A stretch of 64,000 nucleotides of DNA from Morinoia aosen (Eukaryota > Arthropoda > Malacostraca > Amphipoda > Talitridae), in contig CM059556.1 in the NCBI GenBank assembly GCA_030386875.1, positions 40,588,964 through 40,652,963 of the forward strand, in the 5' to 3' direction. Each line of letters starts with the position of its first letter. Position 1 is the first letter of the stretch. The notes beneath the pieces are model-generated. The model saw only the letters and a program-made list of their open reading frames with translations, was not told the origin of the DNA and searched no databases. Of the stretch, positions 22,266 to 33,472 are shown in pieces. Made by a program: the position numbers and the translations under genes.

Positions 22266-22846
22266 TTTGAGTGGAGTTTCCATGCTTTCAGCTTATTCCA
22301 AAGGTAACTTAAATTTCTTATAATAGTAATAAACACTCAGAACACAGCATTTTTAAGCCGCAAGAGAAGTAGTTATAGCCGTTCGTGTCGTATCCAAGAT
22401 ACAGAAATTCAGCATTACTGAAAGCAACTGCGAACTTGTGTATGTATATTTTAATATGCAATACAGTACATTGCAATACAGTATATTGTAATATACAATA
22501 CAGCATATTGTAATATGCAATACCCCGCCGAACTCGGTATTCACGATACAAACTTGAGTATATAAGGCTATGGATCGCTCTAATTGTGATGAAAGTGACT
22601 TATTATAGAGCTATTGCACAACGAAAATGAGTGTATTAATTGACCGTGAACTGGAACCAAGACCGCCCGTGCAAATTTTTTCCTATCAATTATTCTTAAC
22701 AGCGTGACACAAAACGTATAAATAAACACACGACAGTCATTCTTAGTAGTAAACAGTTGCAGGGTTGAAACCTGTGCATATATTCATTATATTCTTTATT
22801 ATCGAACGACTTTTAAATTGACTACAGATTGTTAATAATCAAGATA

Positions 22847-23055
22847 CTAGTGTACATGATTGGTCAAAAATGACGGGATCCAATGGTATCGTTTTAAAAA
22901 AATCTCAAGATAAAAATGGCAAACAAATATATCCATTGTAATAGTACCCGCGATTAAAATACAGTATTCTCATACTTGTGACTGGTAAAACTCGTATCAT
23001 AGATACGGTCATTAAGCATATTTAAAAACGTCACAAACGCACACAACAACCAAGA
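22847..23055 (+). mobile_element. Unclassified dispersed family C, about 210 bp
   Basis: Order of landmarks: CTAGTGTACA, GGTCAAAAATGACGGGATCC, ACAAATATATCCAT, ATAGTACCCGCGATTAAAA, an ACTGGTAAAACTCGTATC block, and ACGTCACAAACG. The same order is seen at 34470-34675 and, inverted, at 26197-26404 and 53329-53540. No TIR, tail or coding frame is evident. It could be a SINE or a MITE. Confidence 0.7.
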
Positions 23056-23283
23056 AAATTGTATAACATAATACCTATCTGAATTGTAATTTAAATTATT
23101 GTTCGCAAGAGGTTTTTAAAAAATTTGCCATACCTTTCAAGCATTTAAATGCCTTTGAAATTTAAATGCGATGAGCCGCATTTTCTTGACAGTTGATTCG
23201 ATTTTCACGCAATGGTTTTTACTTATAAACATAAGTGAGCAGATGCCTGATTTTTCATATTTCGATGGTATTTATGATACTGA

Positions 23284-24009
23284 GTTTGGAGACTGGTTAC
23301 AGAGTTTGGTAGAGTGTGCGAAAGGCGGAAATTGAGGGTAAATGTGAATAAAAGTAAGGTGATGAGATGTTCAAGAGGTGGAGTGTTTGGAACTTTGGAT
23401 GTGAGGTTGAATGGGGAAGTTTTAGAGGAGGTAAAGCATTTTAGGTACCTCGGATCGGATGTGACTGCTAAGGATAGTATGGAAGTAGAAGTGAAGCATC
23501 GAGTGAGTGAAGGTTGTGAGACATTGGGTGCAATGAGGAAAGTTTTTGAATGCAGGAGTTTGAGTATGAATGTTAAGAGGGGACTGTATGAAAGTTTGAT
23601 TGTGTCAGTTTTGTTGTATGGAGCAGAGTCCTGGGGGTTGAGAGCAGCTGAGAGGAGGAAGCTTGATGTGTTTGAGATGAAGTGTTTGAGGAGCATGTAT
23701 GGAGTAACTAGAAGAGATAGGATCAGGAATGAGTTGGTTAGGGGACAGACTGGTGTTATCAATAAGTTGAGCAGGCGAGTGGATGAAAGAGTGCTTGGAT
23801 GGTTTGGGCATGTTGAAGGAATGAATGTTGAGCGGCTGGTGAAAAAGATATATATGTCGGAAGTGAGTGGTCTTCGAGCGCGAGGTAGACCACGGATGAG
23901 TTGGAAGGATGGGGTGAGACGTGCTTTGTATGAGAGGGGTCTGACTGTGGACGTGGCGAGAGGGATGGCTGCGGACAGAAGTGAGTGGGGGCAGTGTATA
24001 AGGAGGTAA
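23284..24009 (+). pseudogene. Non-LTR retrotransposon reverse transcriptase, C-terminal fragment
   Basis: An open frame of about 231 codons from 23314, extendable upstream in frame to about 23284. It begins with FGRVCERRKLRVNVNKSKVM, has SVLLYGAESW in the middle and WFGHVEGM and ARGRPRMSWKDGV near the end. This order is that of the thumb and C-terminal part of insect LINE reverse transcriptases; the catalytic YxDD region should lie upstream and is absent. The fragment is therefore 5' truncated, as expected after incomplete target-primed reverse transcription. The clade is uncertain. The frame is intact, which suggests a fairly young copy. Confidence 0.9.
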
Positions 24010-24303
24010 TTTTATTTTTGACGCGTTACTGGAAGCTGCCCGCGTGTGATGGGGTTGACCTGTCATGTGCGGGGGGAGGGGCTGCACTCAATGAAGCGGT
24101 CGGGGTGAACCAGCTGTGGCTGTCGGGCCTGACTGTGGGAGGGGGTTGTGCTGGGCTGCTGCTGATCCTGGCAGTTCAGGTGCGGCCAGTGCTGCCTCTC
24201 TCGCCTCCTAGTGACTGAGTGTGGGGATTGTGGCCTGCTGTCGGCTACCCTCCCATAGGGAGGATAAGCCCGGTATATGTATGTATGTATGTATGTATTT
24301 ATG
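24010..24303 (+). mobile_element. 3' UTR and TATG tail of the LINE fragment
   Basis: GC-rich sequence after the stop leads to CTACCCTCCCATAGGGAGG (an inverted repeat) and then a GTAT/TATG tetranucleotide tail at about 24275-24300. A short simple-repeat tail in place of poly-A is common in several LINE clades. The repeat marks the 3' end of the insertion. Confidence 0.8.
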
Positions 24304-24402
24304 ATACTGTCCAAGCAAGCAGATTCCCATTGTAATGAGATAGGGGAAATTACGCACGAGAGCATATACTTATCATTGACGGACACCTGTTTTTTTATTA
24401 TA

Positions 24403-25175
24403 TCGGGTGTCCTGTAAAAATGTCCCCGAATTTTAATTAATTATATCTCAGCTTTAAATTAATATATTTGAATTGCCATCGTTCACAATGTAGTAAATTA
24501 TGTTTCCTTTTCGAATAATTTATGTTATTGAAAATCGGTTGAATAACCACTTTATAATGTCCAATTTACTGAAAGGAGTAGAAAAATTAATTGTTCAAAT
24601 GTAAAGTTTTTAAAACAAAATTGATATTCTTCCTTATTTTGTAGTTTCCATAAAACTGAACACACAAAAATTTTAAGGAGTAACAAATCATTACCTTATA
24701 TAACTTTTAAATGAATAAAGTAATTTTAGTATCTAACGACATACCCTCCATTTCTCTCAAGGCAAGTATTACTTCTAGCCACCATTGAACGAAGAGTTTT
24801 ACCCATTATTCCACCGTTTTCTATCAGTCCTTGAAACACTATTATTGAGAACACTTGAAACTTGAAACCTCTCAGAGGGTTTAAATACTTAGTTGTATGT
24901 ACGATGCATCGTTATGAAATAATTCTCAACAGTAGGTATTGAAGAATGAAGAAGAACACCAGTGTTGTTTTTAAAACTTTCCCTTTGAACAATTTTTCTA
25001 CCCCTTTCAGTAAATCGATCATCTTGAAGTTTATTCAACTGATTTTCAAAAACTTATATTATTTCAAAAGGAAACAAAATTGAATAAATTGTAAATAAAA
25101 GACAATTAAAATATGTTAATTTAAGCGGAGATATTATCAATTAAAAAGTCCGGGACATTTTTGTGGGACACGCAG
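24403..25175 (-). mobile_element. Long-TIR mariner-type element, internally deleted
   Basis: TA at 24401-24402 and 25176-25177 flanks a 773-bp element whose ends mirror each other for roughly 220-235 bases. Terminal words are TCGGGTGTCCTGT on the left and, inverted, CTGCGTGTCCCACA on the right, followed by AAAAATGTCCC on both sides. Between the arms, minus-strand positions about 24845-24730 translate to a stretch including RSNTCLERNGGYV. This recalls the C-terminal end of mariner transposases. The catalytic domain is missing. Confidence 0.75.
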
Positions 25176-25179
25176 TATA

Positions 25180-26195
25180 GTATTGATTGTTCTTATACAA
25201 TAAATGGTCAAGTGTCTCCTTTGAACAAATTAATAAATAGGTTTAGCTATTTTGTAAGCGTAATCTCTCCTATGTTAATACAATGAAGTTTTAGGATTTA
25301 AAACTTAAGAGCAATTGGTCGAACATTTATTGCAAATACAGAAGAACTTCAAGGGAACAACAGCAAGTCGTTTCCCGAGATGCGCAAAAAGAGAAACCGT
25401 ACCCAAGTTAGGCGGATCTTGAGGATTCCAACAGGACGCACAGGAGCGTCCTCTGTGAAATTTTTATTATTGAATTCCTTTAAAATGAAGACCGGAAATC
25501 TTCTTTAACGTAAGGTTAGTTTTTAAAACGATACTCGCTAAAAATAGAAGACACCCAATGGACGCGGCCGGTCATCAGCACGGTACTCCGGTAGGAAATT
25601 TTAGAGGCGTTCTGAGTAGAGAGATACAGAGTATTAAGATGTCCGGTCGCCGACTAGGTGAATATCGTATCTTATTGTAAGATTACATATAGCACTAAGA
25701 TGTTAACAATTAATTGACAATTAATTACCTTGAATAGTAAGTGCCTATTCAAGAGGCTGCAAAAGCCGGGTCGAGGAGTTCAAGTCGCAGAAAGAGACTG
25801 CTTTTTACGCAATAGAAATAAGTTAGAGGTACCAGACCCACTTCTATTAAAAGGACGACATGCTGCCCAAGCAGAGCAAGCTCAAAGATAATTTAATGAG
25901 TGAACGCCAAAGCGTCTCGAGTAATGTTAATTACAGTGATTTAAGGTTAATGCAGTCTGCTAGAAGCGCAAACATGCTTATTTATAGAAAGTTAAATTTA
26001 AACACAAAAAACGGAAAAAAACATGCAGCTGCAAAACAAAAAACAACGAACAAAAAGATCTTATTTCATCAGTTTCAAATTCTTGTCTGTGAACTAAGAG
26101 AGGCCAACTGAAGAAAACTTTTTCTTCCACAAAGCCGCCATCAGAAATACGGAAAATATTCAACAGGAAATTTCATTGAACAAACAAAATTGGCT
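25180..26195. other. No gene recognised
   Basis: About 1 kb, AT-rich, with GC-richer pieces at 25395-25455 and 25555-25660. The plus frame at 25860-26111 is basic but unrecognised. Confidence 0.4.
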
Positions 26196-26196
26196 G

Positions 26197-26404
26197 TTCG
26201 TCTTTGTTGGTTGATCTGTCTCCCTTTCACGCTCTTAGAGATACTTAACTACTGTATCTGTGATGCGAGTTTCACCAGTGCACAAGTATTAGAATATTTT
26301 AATCGCGGGTGCTATTAGGATGAAAATATTTCTTTATGGTCCACATCTGGAAGATTTCTATACAGACAATATCGAATCCCGTCATTTGACGAGTCGTGTA
26401 CACA
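26197..26404 (-). mobile_element. Family C copy, minus strand
   Basis: Inverted landmarks: TTGGTTGATCTGTCTCCC, GCGAGTTTCACCAGTGCAC, TTTTAATCGCGGGTGCTATT, TCGAATCCCGTCATTTGACG and GTCGTGTACAC. It abuts the mariner element starting at 26415. Confidence 0.7.
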
Positions 26405-26414
26405 ATTATGTATA

Positions 26415-27040
26415 CTGAGTGTTTCAGAAAACGAGGTACAAAATTGCACATCAAGTAGAAAATGGCCAAATAAACACTTTTTGTCCTATGAAATTTTCAC
26501 CCGAAAAATCGGGGTTGGGAGGCATTAGGTGTTTATTGTTTTTAAGGTTAAATTTAATGACACAATTACTCGCGGTATTGATTCTGAATTTACTTTACAA
26601 AAATTGTTCAAAATGTGTTCCACCTACATCTATGCACTTTTCGAATGTTAGCCTTAACGGCTGCCGAAGATTAGGAAACACGTCTGACATTAAGGTATCT
26701 CACCTGCAGCCACTGCAATTCTGGCCACAAGATCTTCCTCAGACCCAATGGGTGTAGCATAAACAAGGCTCTTCACGTGTCCCCAAAAATTGAAATCGAG
26801 TGGAGTCATGTCAGGAGATCTAGGAGGTCTTGCAACTAGCACATTTCGCCCGATCAACGTAAATTCAAAATAAATATTGCGAGTAGTTTATTCATTAAAT
26901 TTCACCCTTTAAAACAATAAACTGCTAATATCTCAATTTCTTTTTCTTCGGAAAGTTTTATAGAAGAAAAAGGTTTTATTTGGATATCTTCTACTTGGTG
27001 TGCAATTTTTTGCCTCTTATTCTGAATCTGAAACACCCTG
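26415..27040 (-). mobile_element. Mariner-like element, decayed, TIRs of about 100 bp
   Basis: TATA lies on both sides (26411-26414 and 27041-27044). Left end CTGAGTGTTTCAG and right end, inverted, CAGGGTGTTTCAG; the arms continue with AAAATTGCACA, CAAGTAGAAAAT and CCAAATAAA-type blocks to about 100 bases. The minus strand between them codes for the remains of a mariner transposase (separate entry). The element is about half the usual 1.3-kb length, so the N-terminal half is lost. Confidence 0.9.
26590..26865 (-). pseudogene. Mariner transposase relic, C-terminal part
   Basis: Minus-strand translation from about 26865 gives RPPRSPDMTPLDFNFWGHVK, then YATPIGSEEDLVARIAVAAG. SPDxTPLDF is the conserved block carrying the third catalytic aspartate of mariner DD34D transposases. 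A frameshift near 26695 precedes a readable CIDVGGTHFEQFL-like end in another frame. The first two catalytic aspartates and the DNA-binding domain are absent, so no active product is possible. Confidence 0.88.
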
Positions 27041-27044
27041 TATA

Positions 27045-28660
27045 TTACTGACAAGTGTTTTCTGAGTAGGTTATGTAGGCATTGTCTACACTGAGAAGCA
27101 TAGATATGCATCAACAGTTTTTTATTGCTAAGTATGCACTAATTCAGTGAAATTATAGTAGTTAATTCAATGACTATATGCTTCAAATCCCCAAAATTAT
27201 GATATACGTGTAGATAAGGTAGGTAAGATTTGCACACTGCCTTTTCTTCTTTGTATCTACACTATGCAGGGTAACAATGCAGAAAAAGTGTCATATTATT
27301 GCTCAACACTGTTACATTTCGGCTATAATAAGCAAAAGTTGTTCTGCTTTCATTGCAGGGGCCTGACGTTTTCGGAAAGTTTTTTTTTACGAATAAAAGT
27401 CACTTCTAGCTTCTTTGCTTGTATTATGATACTATCTCTTATTTTCGTCTAACTTTTTACTTTGTATTGGACACTTTGTTATTTTAATAAACGCCCAGGT
27501 TCTTCTCATTTCGTGTTTTTTGGAGCAATTTGAAACGTTTCCAGCAAGAGAATTTGTACTATCGCATAAATGCAAAAACCATTGCAGCTGAGATAGTGCA
27601 TTGTTTTCAGTTACAATGTGTGTGTGACTGTAAGTGAAGTTTTTGCTGGTGTGTGTAATTATTTTCATTGCAGCTCGTTTACATCGTATTTTTATTTTTT
27701 TAAGTGTCTCAATGCCGATATAGATAACCTTACAACATTTCCAAATCTTCCTTAACAAGAAGTAATTAATTACATAATGCTACAAAACAAATACTATTTC
27801 AGTTTTTTAAAATGTATCAACATAATTATAAAATTCTGCATTTCAGCGTATACTAGCTTAGAAACTGGGGAGTGATACGAAGATAAAAATTAAACATGAT
27901 GATGATATAGTGAAAAACAATATAACTCTGAAAGAACCAAATTACATTCAAGGAATAACTTGAGAAATGAGAAGAAATTTTTATTATTAATACATGTTAA
28001 CTTGACTTAAAAACACGGAAGCCATATCAATTTTGATAACATGACTTGAAAACTAGAAGTCTTTGTGCACTAGACCATAGCTTCAGGTTTCGGCAAAGAC
28101 TACTCATTGGCAATGAATCATACCCAAAAGAATAGAAATGTTTATGATCATTATCAATCAATGCATCATTTTGAGTATACAGAGTTACCACTCTTTATGT
28201 GAGTACAATGTATTGCATCAGCTGAAATGTTCTGCAAGTAACTTGCAACACATTTACTACTATTTTCCAGTTCCTATGTAATAATTGAAGGAAAAATGAG
28301 CAAAACAGAAATATACAGAATGAATTTGCGATGCTTTCAATTACTAATTCCTGCTTTTAACTACAAAATATACATTAATGCTGGGTATAAAAATTATATT
28401 TCGCACTCGTAGGTTTCTCATATATATCTGTGCAAACCCTCAATGACTAGATAACATGACGGTATTAGGTGATAGGAATAAATACGCTGTTCCAAACTTA
28501 GAACAAAACAATCAACGAAAACATTGCGTATTTTTTAGACTTTTCAGCAAAGCATTCTAACTCTGTTTTGGTTTACTTCTAGTTTTAAAGACTTATAAAT
28601 AATTTTTAGCAAAAATTAGAATCGAAGACACCAAAAAATAGCGACTCCAACCACGACTCT
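27045..28660. other. No gene; AT-rich unique sequence
   Basis: About 1.6 kb without repeats that I can see. The minus frame at 27432-27758 (108 codons) is lysine-rich, as expected of AT-rich DNA, and is not recognised. Confidence 0.45.
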
Positions 28661-28664
28661 TCCA

Positions 28665-28905
28665 CATCCGAATGAACGACTCCGACTCCGACTCCGACTC
28701 CACCACATTCGGAAAAGCGACTCCGACTCCGACTCCGACTCCATCACACTTCAGAGTAGCGACTCCGACTCCGACTCCGACTCCACCACACTTCAGAGAA
28801 GCGACTCCGACTCCGACTCCGACTCCACCCTAAAACATCCGACTCCGGCGACTCCGACTCCCGACTCCCGACTCCCGACTCCGACTCCGACTCCGCAACC
28901 CTGGG
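28665..28905 (+). repeat. Second GACTCC hexamer array
   Basis: GACTCCGACTCCGACTCC runs separated by CACCACACTTCAGAGAAGC-type spacers, about 40-60 bp per higher unit, ending in CGACTCCGCAACCCTG. It uses the same hexamer as the array at 21880-22150 but different spacers. Confidence 0.95.
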
Positions 28906-28909
28906 TGAA

Positions 28910-29740
28910 AGTGACACCTCTCGGGGCCGGAAATGCCAACATAAGCACGGTAGCGGTGCGCAGATACGTATGTATACGATGGGTCTATCATGGTACTTTT
29001 TCGTCTTCCTTTCGTTGTAGTCTTGATTTGTCTGATTTATTTTACCTATTTTTATCGGTACGCAGACACGTCTATCGGGGCACTCTTTCGTCTTTGTTTC
29101 GTGGTAGTCTTTTTTTTATTTTTTGTTCTCTTATTGTCTGTTCTGATGTATTTTAAACTTGTCTAATTTACTCTTTTTTATTTTTTATCTTTCTACTCTT
29201 GCTCTCGAGGCTCTCTCTTTTACCATTGCTATCTCTGTTAACCTCTGTTATTCTGATTTTGCATTTCCTTCTTTTGCCAGTTTAGTTTTGCTAGTGTTTC
29301 TGAACCATTTATAAAATTCTTAGTAGCCTTTCTATCTCCGCAAAATTTCAACATTCATTCATCTTTTTATTTTCTAGTTCATTTCAAATCTAGAATTTCA
29401 TTATTGTTAACTATCCTCTGTTTACTATCGTCGCTCATCTTGTCATTCATTCTGGTTACTTTCTGTCATGGCCGTTGTTCGGAAGACTTAAAAACGTCAA
29501 CTTTCCTTATACCTTAAAATTTATCGCTTCTGTACGCGTGAAAATTTGAAAAGTCCTGCGCAGGCGATGCGATCGAGGCAATTTGCCTGTTCAACGTCTT
29601 GATATTTTCTTCTATTTCTGAACGAGTAGACGTTCAGTGAGAGATTTACTTCCTGTGATGCCGCAAGTGTGGCCCTTGCTTGGCACCGACCGATGGTGCA
29701 GGAAATTGTATTTACTGATGACTATGCTTTATTATTTTGG
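28910..29740. other. No gene; T/C-rich tract
   Basis: From about 28990 to 29480 the plus strand is pyrimidine-rich and weakly self-similar (CGTCTTCCTTTCG near 29005 and CGTCTTTGTTTCG near 29090). The short frame at 28905-29156 is a by-product. Confidence 0.45.
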
Positions 29741-29744
29741 TATG

Positions 29745-30325
29745 TTGTCAGGGTCCATTACGGAAATACAACTATTGTAGCTGTGGACTAGCGCTCCTAG
29801 AGGGAAAATGTGAGGTTTCGAGCTAAGATTTAAGTAGGCCTTTTAAGTCCATCTTTTTTCGGTTTACTGCTGTACTGTTTTTCAGCTCTTTTAATCAGCT
29901 CTTTTAATATTTTTCTTCGACTTTAATGTTGTTTCAGTGCCTTTTTTCATAACTGACTTCTGTTCCTACGTATGTTCTTGTGTGGGAACACACCTTGTGC
30001 ATAGATTCTGCGTTCCCTAAATTCCATACTGAATGGTGCGTTCATCCTTCCTTCTCTTATTGGAACGCTTTTGTTGCGGTTAGGGAGGCTTAACTCTTTG
30101 ACCACAACGTGCGCCACCGGTGGCCACGGAGGTGATTTTGATAGTGCTGCTGACCGACCAGTTGTCACGAACTCAATTTTCAAGCTAAATGAAGGCGCGG
30201 TCTAGTTAATGTTTGCTATTTTCAAAATTGCTTACTTCAAATGAATTTGAATATGAGTTAAATGGTGAGCTTGAGTTCAACCAATTGCGGTCATAGGGTT
30301 AAACTATCTCATTATAATCTAATCT
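29745..30325 (+). mobile_element. SINE-like family A copy split by a TTAA MITE
   Basis: Family A runs from CATTACGGAAATACAACT to GGTTAGGGAGGCTTAA (30093) and resumes at 30299 with TTAAACTATCTCATTATAATC plus the TAATC tail. Removing 30094-30298 and one TTAA restores the usual AGGCTTAAACTAACTTATAA junction. It is the second copy in the window to be hit at a native TTAA. Confidence 0.85.
30094..30298. mobile_element. TTAA MITE, family 2, inserted in a SINE
   Basis: Flanked by TTAA at 30090-30093 and 30299-30302. Left end CTCTTTGACCACAACGTG; right end inverted CCCTATGACCGCAATTG. Length 205 bp. It shares the GCCACCGGTGGCCACGGAGG block with the copy at 58027 and GCGGTCTAGTTAATGTTTGC with that at 16685. 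Confidence 0.88.
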
Positions 30326-30384
30326 AAAAATCTATTGTCAGTGAAACAGTACCATGGATACGTTTTTGTTTAGTTTCTGACATT

Positions 30385-30505
30385 GAACTGCCGAATTCCT
30401 GGTTACTGACGTTTAGAACTGAACCGCCGAATTCCTGGTTACTGACGTTTAGAACTGAACCGCCGAATTCCTGGTTACTGACGTTTAGAACTGAACCGCC
30501 GAATA
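30385..30505 (+). repeat. 36-bp tandem repeat, three and a half units
   Basis: CCGAATTCCTGGTTACTGAC followed by GTTTAGAACTGAAC. Units are almost identical. The minus strand reads a 12-residue repeat in an open frame, which I regard as incidental. Confidence 0.95.
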
Positions 30506-30879
30506 TGCCATTGAAAACTCGTGGCCTTCCAAAAAGCCTCATTCTAGTCACCCGAAAACGTCGCTGCAGACGAAGGAGTGTGAAGGTTAGTGAAGTTAGG
30601 AGATTTTTTACTCACAATGCGTTTGTTCGAACAAAACCATAATAGCACACCAGTTTGAACCTGTCAAAGCCGGTCGTAGTTGTTCTCCGGCACGGCTGTA
30701 AATTTAAAGACGCCGTACGTGAAAAGCAGGCTTTAAACCTCCTTATTTGTTCCATTTCAATAAGTGGAAGGTATTTCGCAAAGCTATTTCTCCGTAAATT
30801 TCTATTTGAAAAAGACTAGAAATACCCTGTGAAAGCTATCGTCCGACAATCTTCGCCGTTTAAGGCATAAATCCCTCTG

Positions 30880-31130
30880 AGGCATAGGATGGACAATAGG
30901 TTTAGGTTAGTTTGGTTTAGCCTATCCTATGCTGTGGGGACTGGTGCTCCCAGGGAAGTGCTGTTAGGCTATCTCAGCTAAGATAGGCCTTTCGGGACTG
31001 CTATCTTTCTTAACCACTTTAGATCTTTCCATTTTCATTCCTATTTTTATTTTCTTCCCCTTTCTTTCTTAATTTGTTGCTTCTATGCGCAAGATATCCT
31101 GTATGGGAAGCACAGTTTGTGTGAGGTGGT
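30880..31130 (+). mobile_element. SINE-like family B, 5' two thirds
   Basis: GGTTTAGGTTAGTTTGG, TGTGGGGACTGGTGCTCCC, TTAGGCTATCTCAGCTAAG, CTTTCGGGACTGCTATC and TTCTATGCGCAAGATATCC. Good for defining the family's 5' end. The 3' third with TAAATGGTG is missing. Confidence 0.75.
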
Positions 31131-31134
31131 ATGT

Positions 31135-32338
31135 TTGAAACGAGTTCCGCTTAAAAATACGCGAAACAAAAACCTCAGATAATAGCGGTAACCTAATTCA
31201 TTATTCTTGAAAGTCGCGGGGGCTTCGAAGTTTTAAAATACACATGACATAAAAATCAGGAGTGCACGTCAGAAATGAGACCCGTATCAAACGCAAGACA
31301 CGTCACGCGCCTCAGGTAGGAATAGCATTGGAAGGTGATTGGCAGGGTCGTCACAATGGTCATTGATGCGTGATGATCTGGCACGGAGGTAACGGTGCGC
31401 TGTGGCTCAGCGCGACCGCCATTGTGGGACTGGACAGGTGCCTTCTGTCTCTGTGGTTACCTGCGCCCGCCCGGCTCCAGCCTTTAGTGTCCGTCCACTG
31501 ACTGCCTTTTTTGGGTTTTATTCTCTTTGGTGACTACTGGCTGCCTTAATTGGGTTTTATGTTTTATCAATGACTAAATTTTGAAGATACTCTGGTTTTT
31601 GCAGGTGTTATTTTGACTTGAAGGCGACCGAAAGTCTCGTTATTTGTTTTTTTTAATGTGTACATGGTGCGTCTTGGGCGGGGTGTAGTATTAGACCTAC
31701 TTTGGCAGTGGGATGGTTGAGTCCTCCCGATATGAAGGCGGTGGAAGGAGGCAGGCACTGGTTAGGAAGTTACTGTACTTTAGAGATATGGTACTTCATT
31801 TAAAGAAAGGGAGGGGAAAGTATTTTCAGATCAAATGCTTCCATGAGAATCCCTTACAGAGTTAACATGCCTCTGCTCGAATTTGGTTGCCTAGTATAAG
31901 TTCACCATTTATAAATTTATAAAGTGGCATCGGAACTGTTAATAACCCCTGATCACCTCTTGAGATATTCAGAGATAACTGACAATGTTAATGATTTATT
32001 CGTAATTTCTTCACGTTCGTGTAATATTGCAGCGATCCTAACTTTCAAATGTCTTTTTTGCACTGTATCGTTTTAATTTGTATATTAGTTTTGCAGATGT
32101 GATTCCCCTGTACAATTTAATGTGTGTTTCTTTTTAGTGTGCTGTGAAGTTGAAGCATCATTACAATGTACCCGAGCTTTATCATGTCACCAAACTGAAG
32201 GTGGTCTTCATTTCTTTTAAATCGTCTGATTGTATGAACGAAGATGCAGCTGTGTACTTGTCAATACAATAAGAAAGGAAAAAGTCATAAGCGATCATTG
32301 CTCATTCTTTTTTCTAGGAATCTTCGTTCAGCATTGAA
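31135..32338. other. No gene recognised
   Basis: About 1.2 kb. A 35-bp near-repeat (TTTGGGTTTTATTCTC / ATTGGGTTTTATGTTT, with ACTGGCTGCC nearby) occurs at 31495-31570. No coding evidence. Confidence 0.4.
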
Positions 32339-32342
32339 TTAA

Positions 32343-32539
32343 CTCTTTAACGCCCCACTGGTCTATGCGGTTCTCTTGCAAAAATAGCCTCAATATATTG
32401 TATTTCTTGTTCAATTAGTTCCATGGCGTGTTCTTTGGTGGCAGTTCCTTCCTCATCCTGATATAGGTTACTACTTAATGTCATTGTCTGTTTAACGACG
32501 GTGGTTGTGATAACGGTAATGAGTACCAAAATGCTCACG
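32343..32539 (-). mobile_element. TTAA MITE, family 3 (piggyBac-like)
   Basis: Flanked by TTAA (32339-32342 and 32540-32543), 197 bp. Read on the minus strand it aligns end to end with 58446-58666: TACTCATTACCGTTATCAC near one end, GAGGAAGGAACTGCCAC in the middle, CAGTGGGGCGTTAAAGAG at the other end. Both copies are open in the same frame over some 60 codons (YQDEEGTAT here, YQDGEGTAT there). This may be residual coding or simply homology. Confidence 0.8.
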
Positions 32540-32624
32540 TTAAAGTTGACCTAACTCTCAGTTTCCATTATAGCTTTCTTAAACGATTTGCTGGAATCTG
32601 TAACATCGACAAAGCCCTCCATTA

Positions 32625-33270
32625 GGCGCCCTTGTTTGTATCACAGCTACGCTGTCATAATCAGGCACCATATTCGTCGCCTTGACTTGTAGTTAGTTAT
32701 GTTTTGGCGCTTTATAAATCCCTCTAGTTTGTATTATAGTTAAACTGTCATAACCAGGCCCACAATACGTTGCCGTGGCTTGTAATTTGTTGCTATAACC
32801 TGGCGTTCCATAAGTCGCCCTAGTTTGTATCATAGTAACGCTGTTATGAACAGGTACCTCACCCTGACTTGTTATAATTTGGCCCGCCATGAGTCACTCT
32901 AAATTGGAGTAATTCAATGTTGTAGATGGGATAACAATAAAATATATCCATCCAAATAGTACCCGCGTTTAAAATATTCTGCTACTTTTGCGCTGGTGAA
33001 ACTCGTAACGTCATTGAGCATAGTACCATAGCTACGTTATCATAACCAGACCCTCAATACGTTGCTCTGGCTCGTTATAATTTGGTCCTCCATAAGTCGC
33101 CCTGGCTTGTATCATAGCTACGTTATCATAACCAGACCCTCAATACGTTGCCGGTTGCTCTGGCTTGTTATAATTTGGTCCTCCATAAGTCGCCCTGGTT
33201 TGTAACGTAGTTACGCTGTCATAATCAGGCCCTCAATACGTCGCCCTGCCTTGTATCGCATTTAAGCTGC
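32625..33270. repeat. 86-bp composite tandem array, interrupted
   Basis: Two alternating sub-units make one 86-bp unit: one with CATAGCTACGTTATCATAAC and CAGACCCTCAATACGT, the other with TTGTTATAATTTGGTCC and TCCATAAGTCGCCCTGG. About six to seven units, well diverged. A piece of family C (32900-33015) interrupts the array. Confidence 0.9.
32900..33015 (+). mobile_element. Family C fragment inside the 86-bp array
   Basis: AAATATATCCATCCAAATAG, TACCCGCGTTTAAAATATTC and GCGCTGGTGAAACTCGTAAC match the central and 3' part of family C. Array units resume at once on the right. Confidence 0.7.
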
Positions 33271-33472
33271 AATAATCAAACCGTGATTGCGCATATCTGC
33301 ACCCCATTATGCGTCGTGCTTGTCTGCATGAGGACGCATTAGAGGCCAGTGCCGCCCAAGTCGCACAACGAGACCTTTGTGCGGCTCTCCACCTCCCTCT
33401 TGTTTCCGCACCCCTCCCCGGCAAGGAGAGGTTTTTGCATCTCTGCTTACGGTTTTTGGTCTCTTTTTTTTT

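Noticed and set aside
24010..24386. Separate genes downstream of the LINE frame
   Set aside because: The frames at 23985-24218 (+) and 24063-24386 (-) fall in the GC-rich 3' UTR and tail of the LINE and look like chance.
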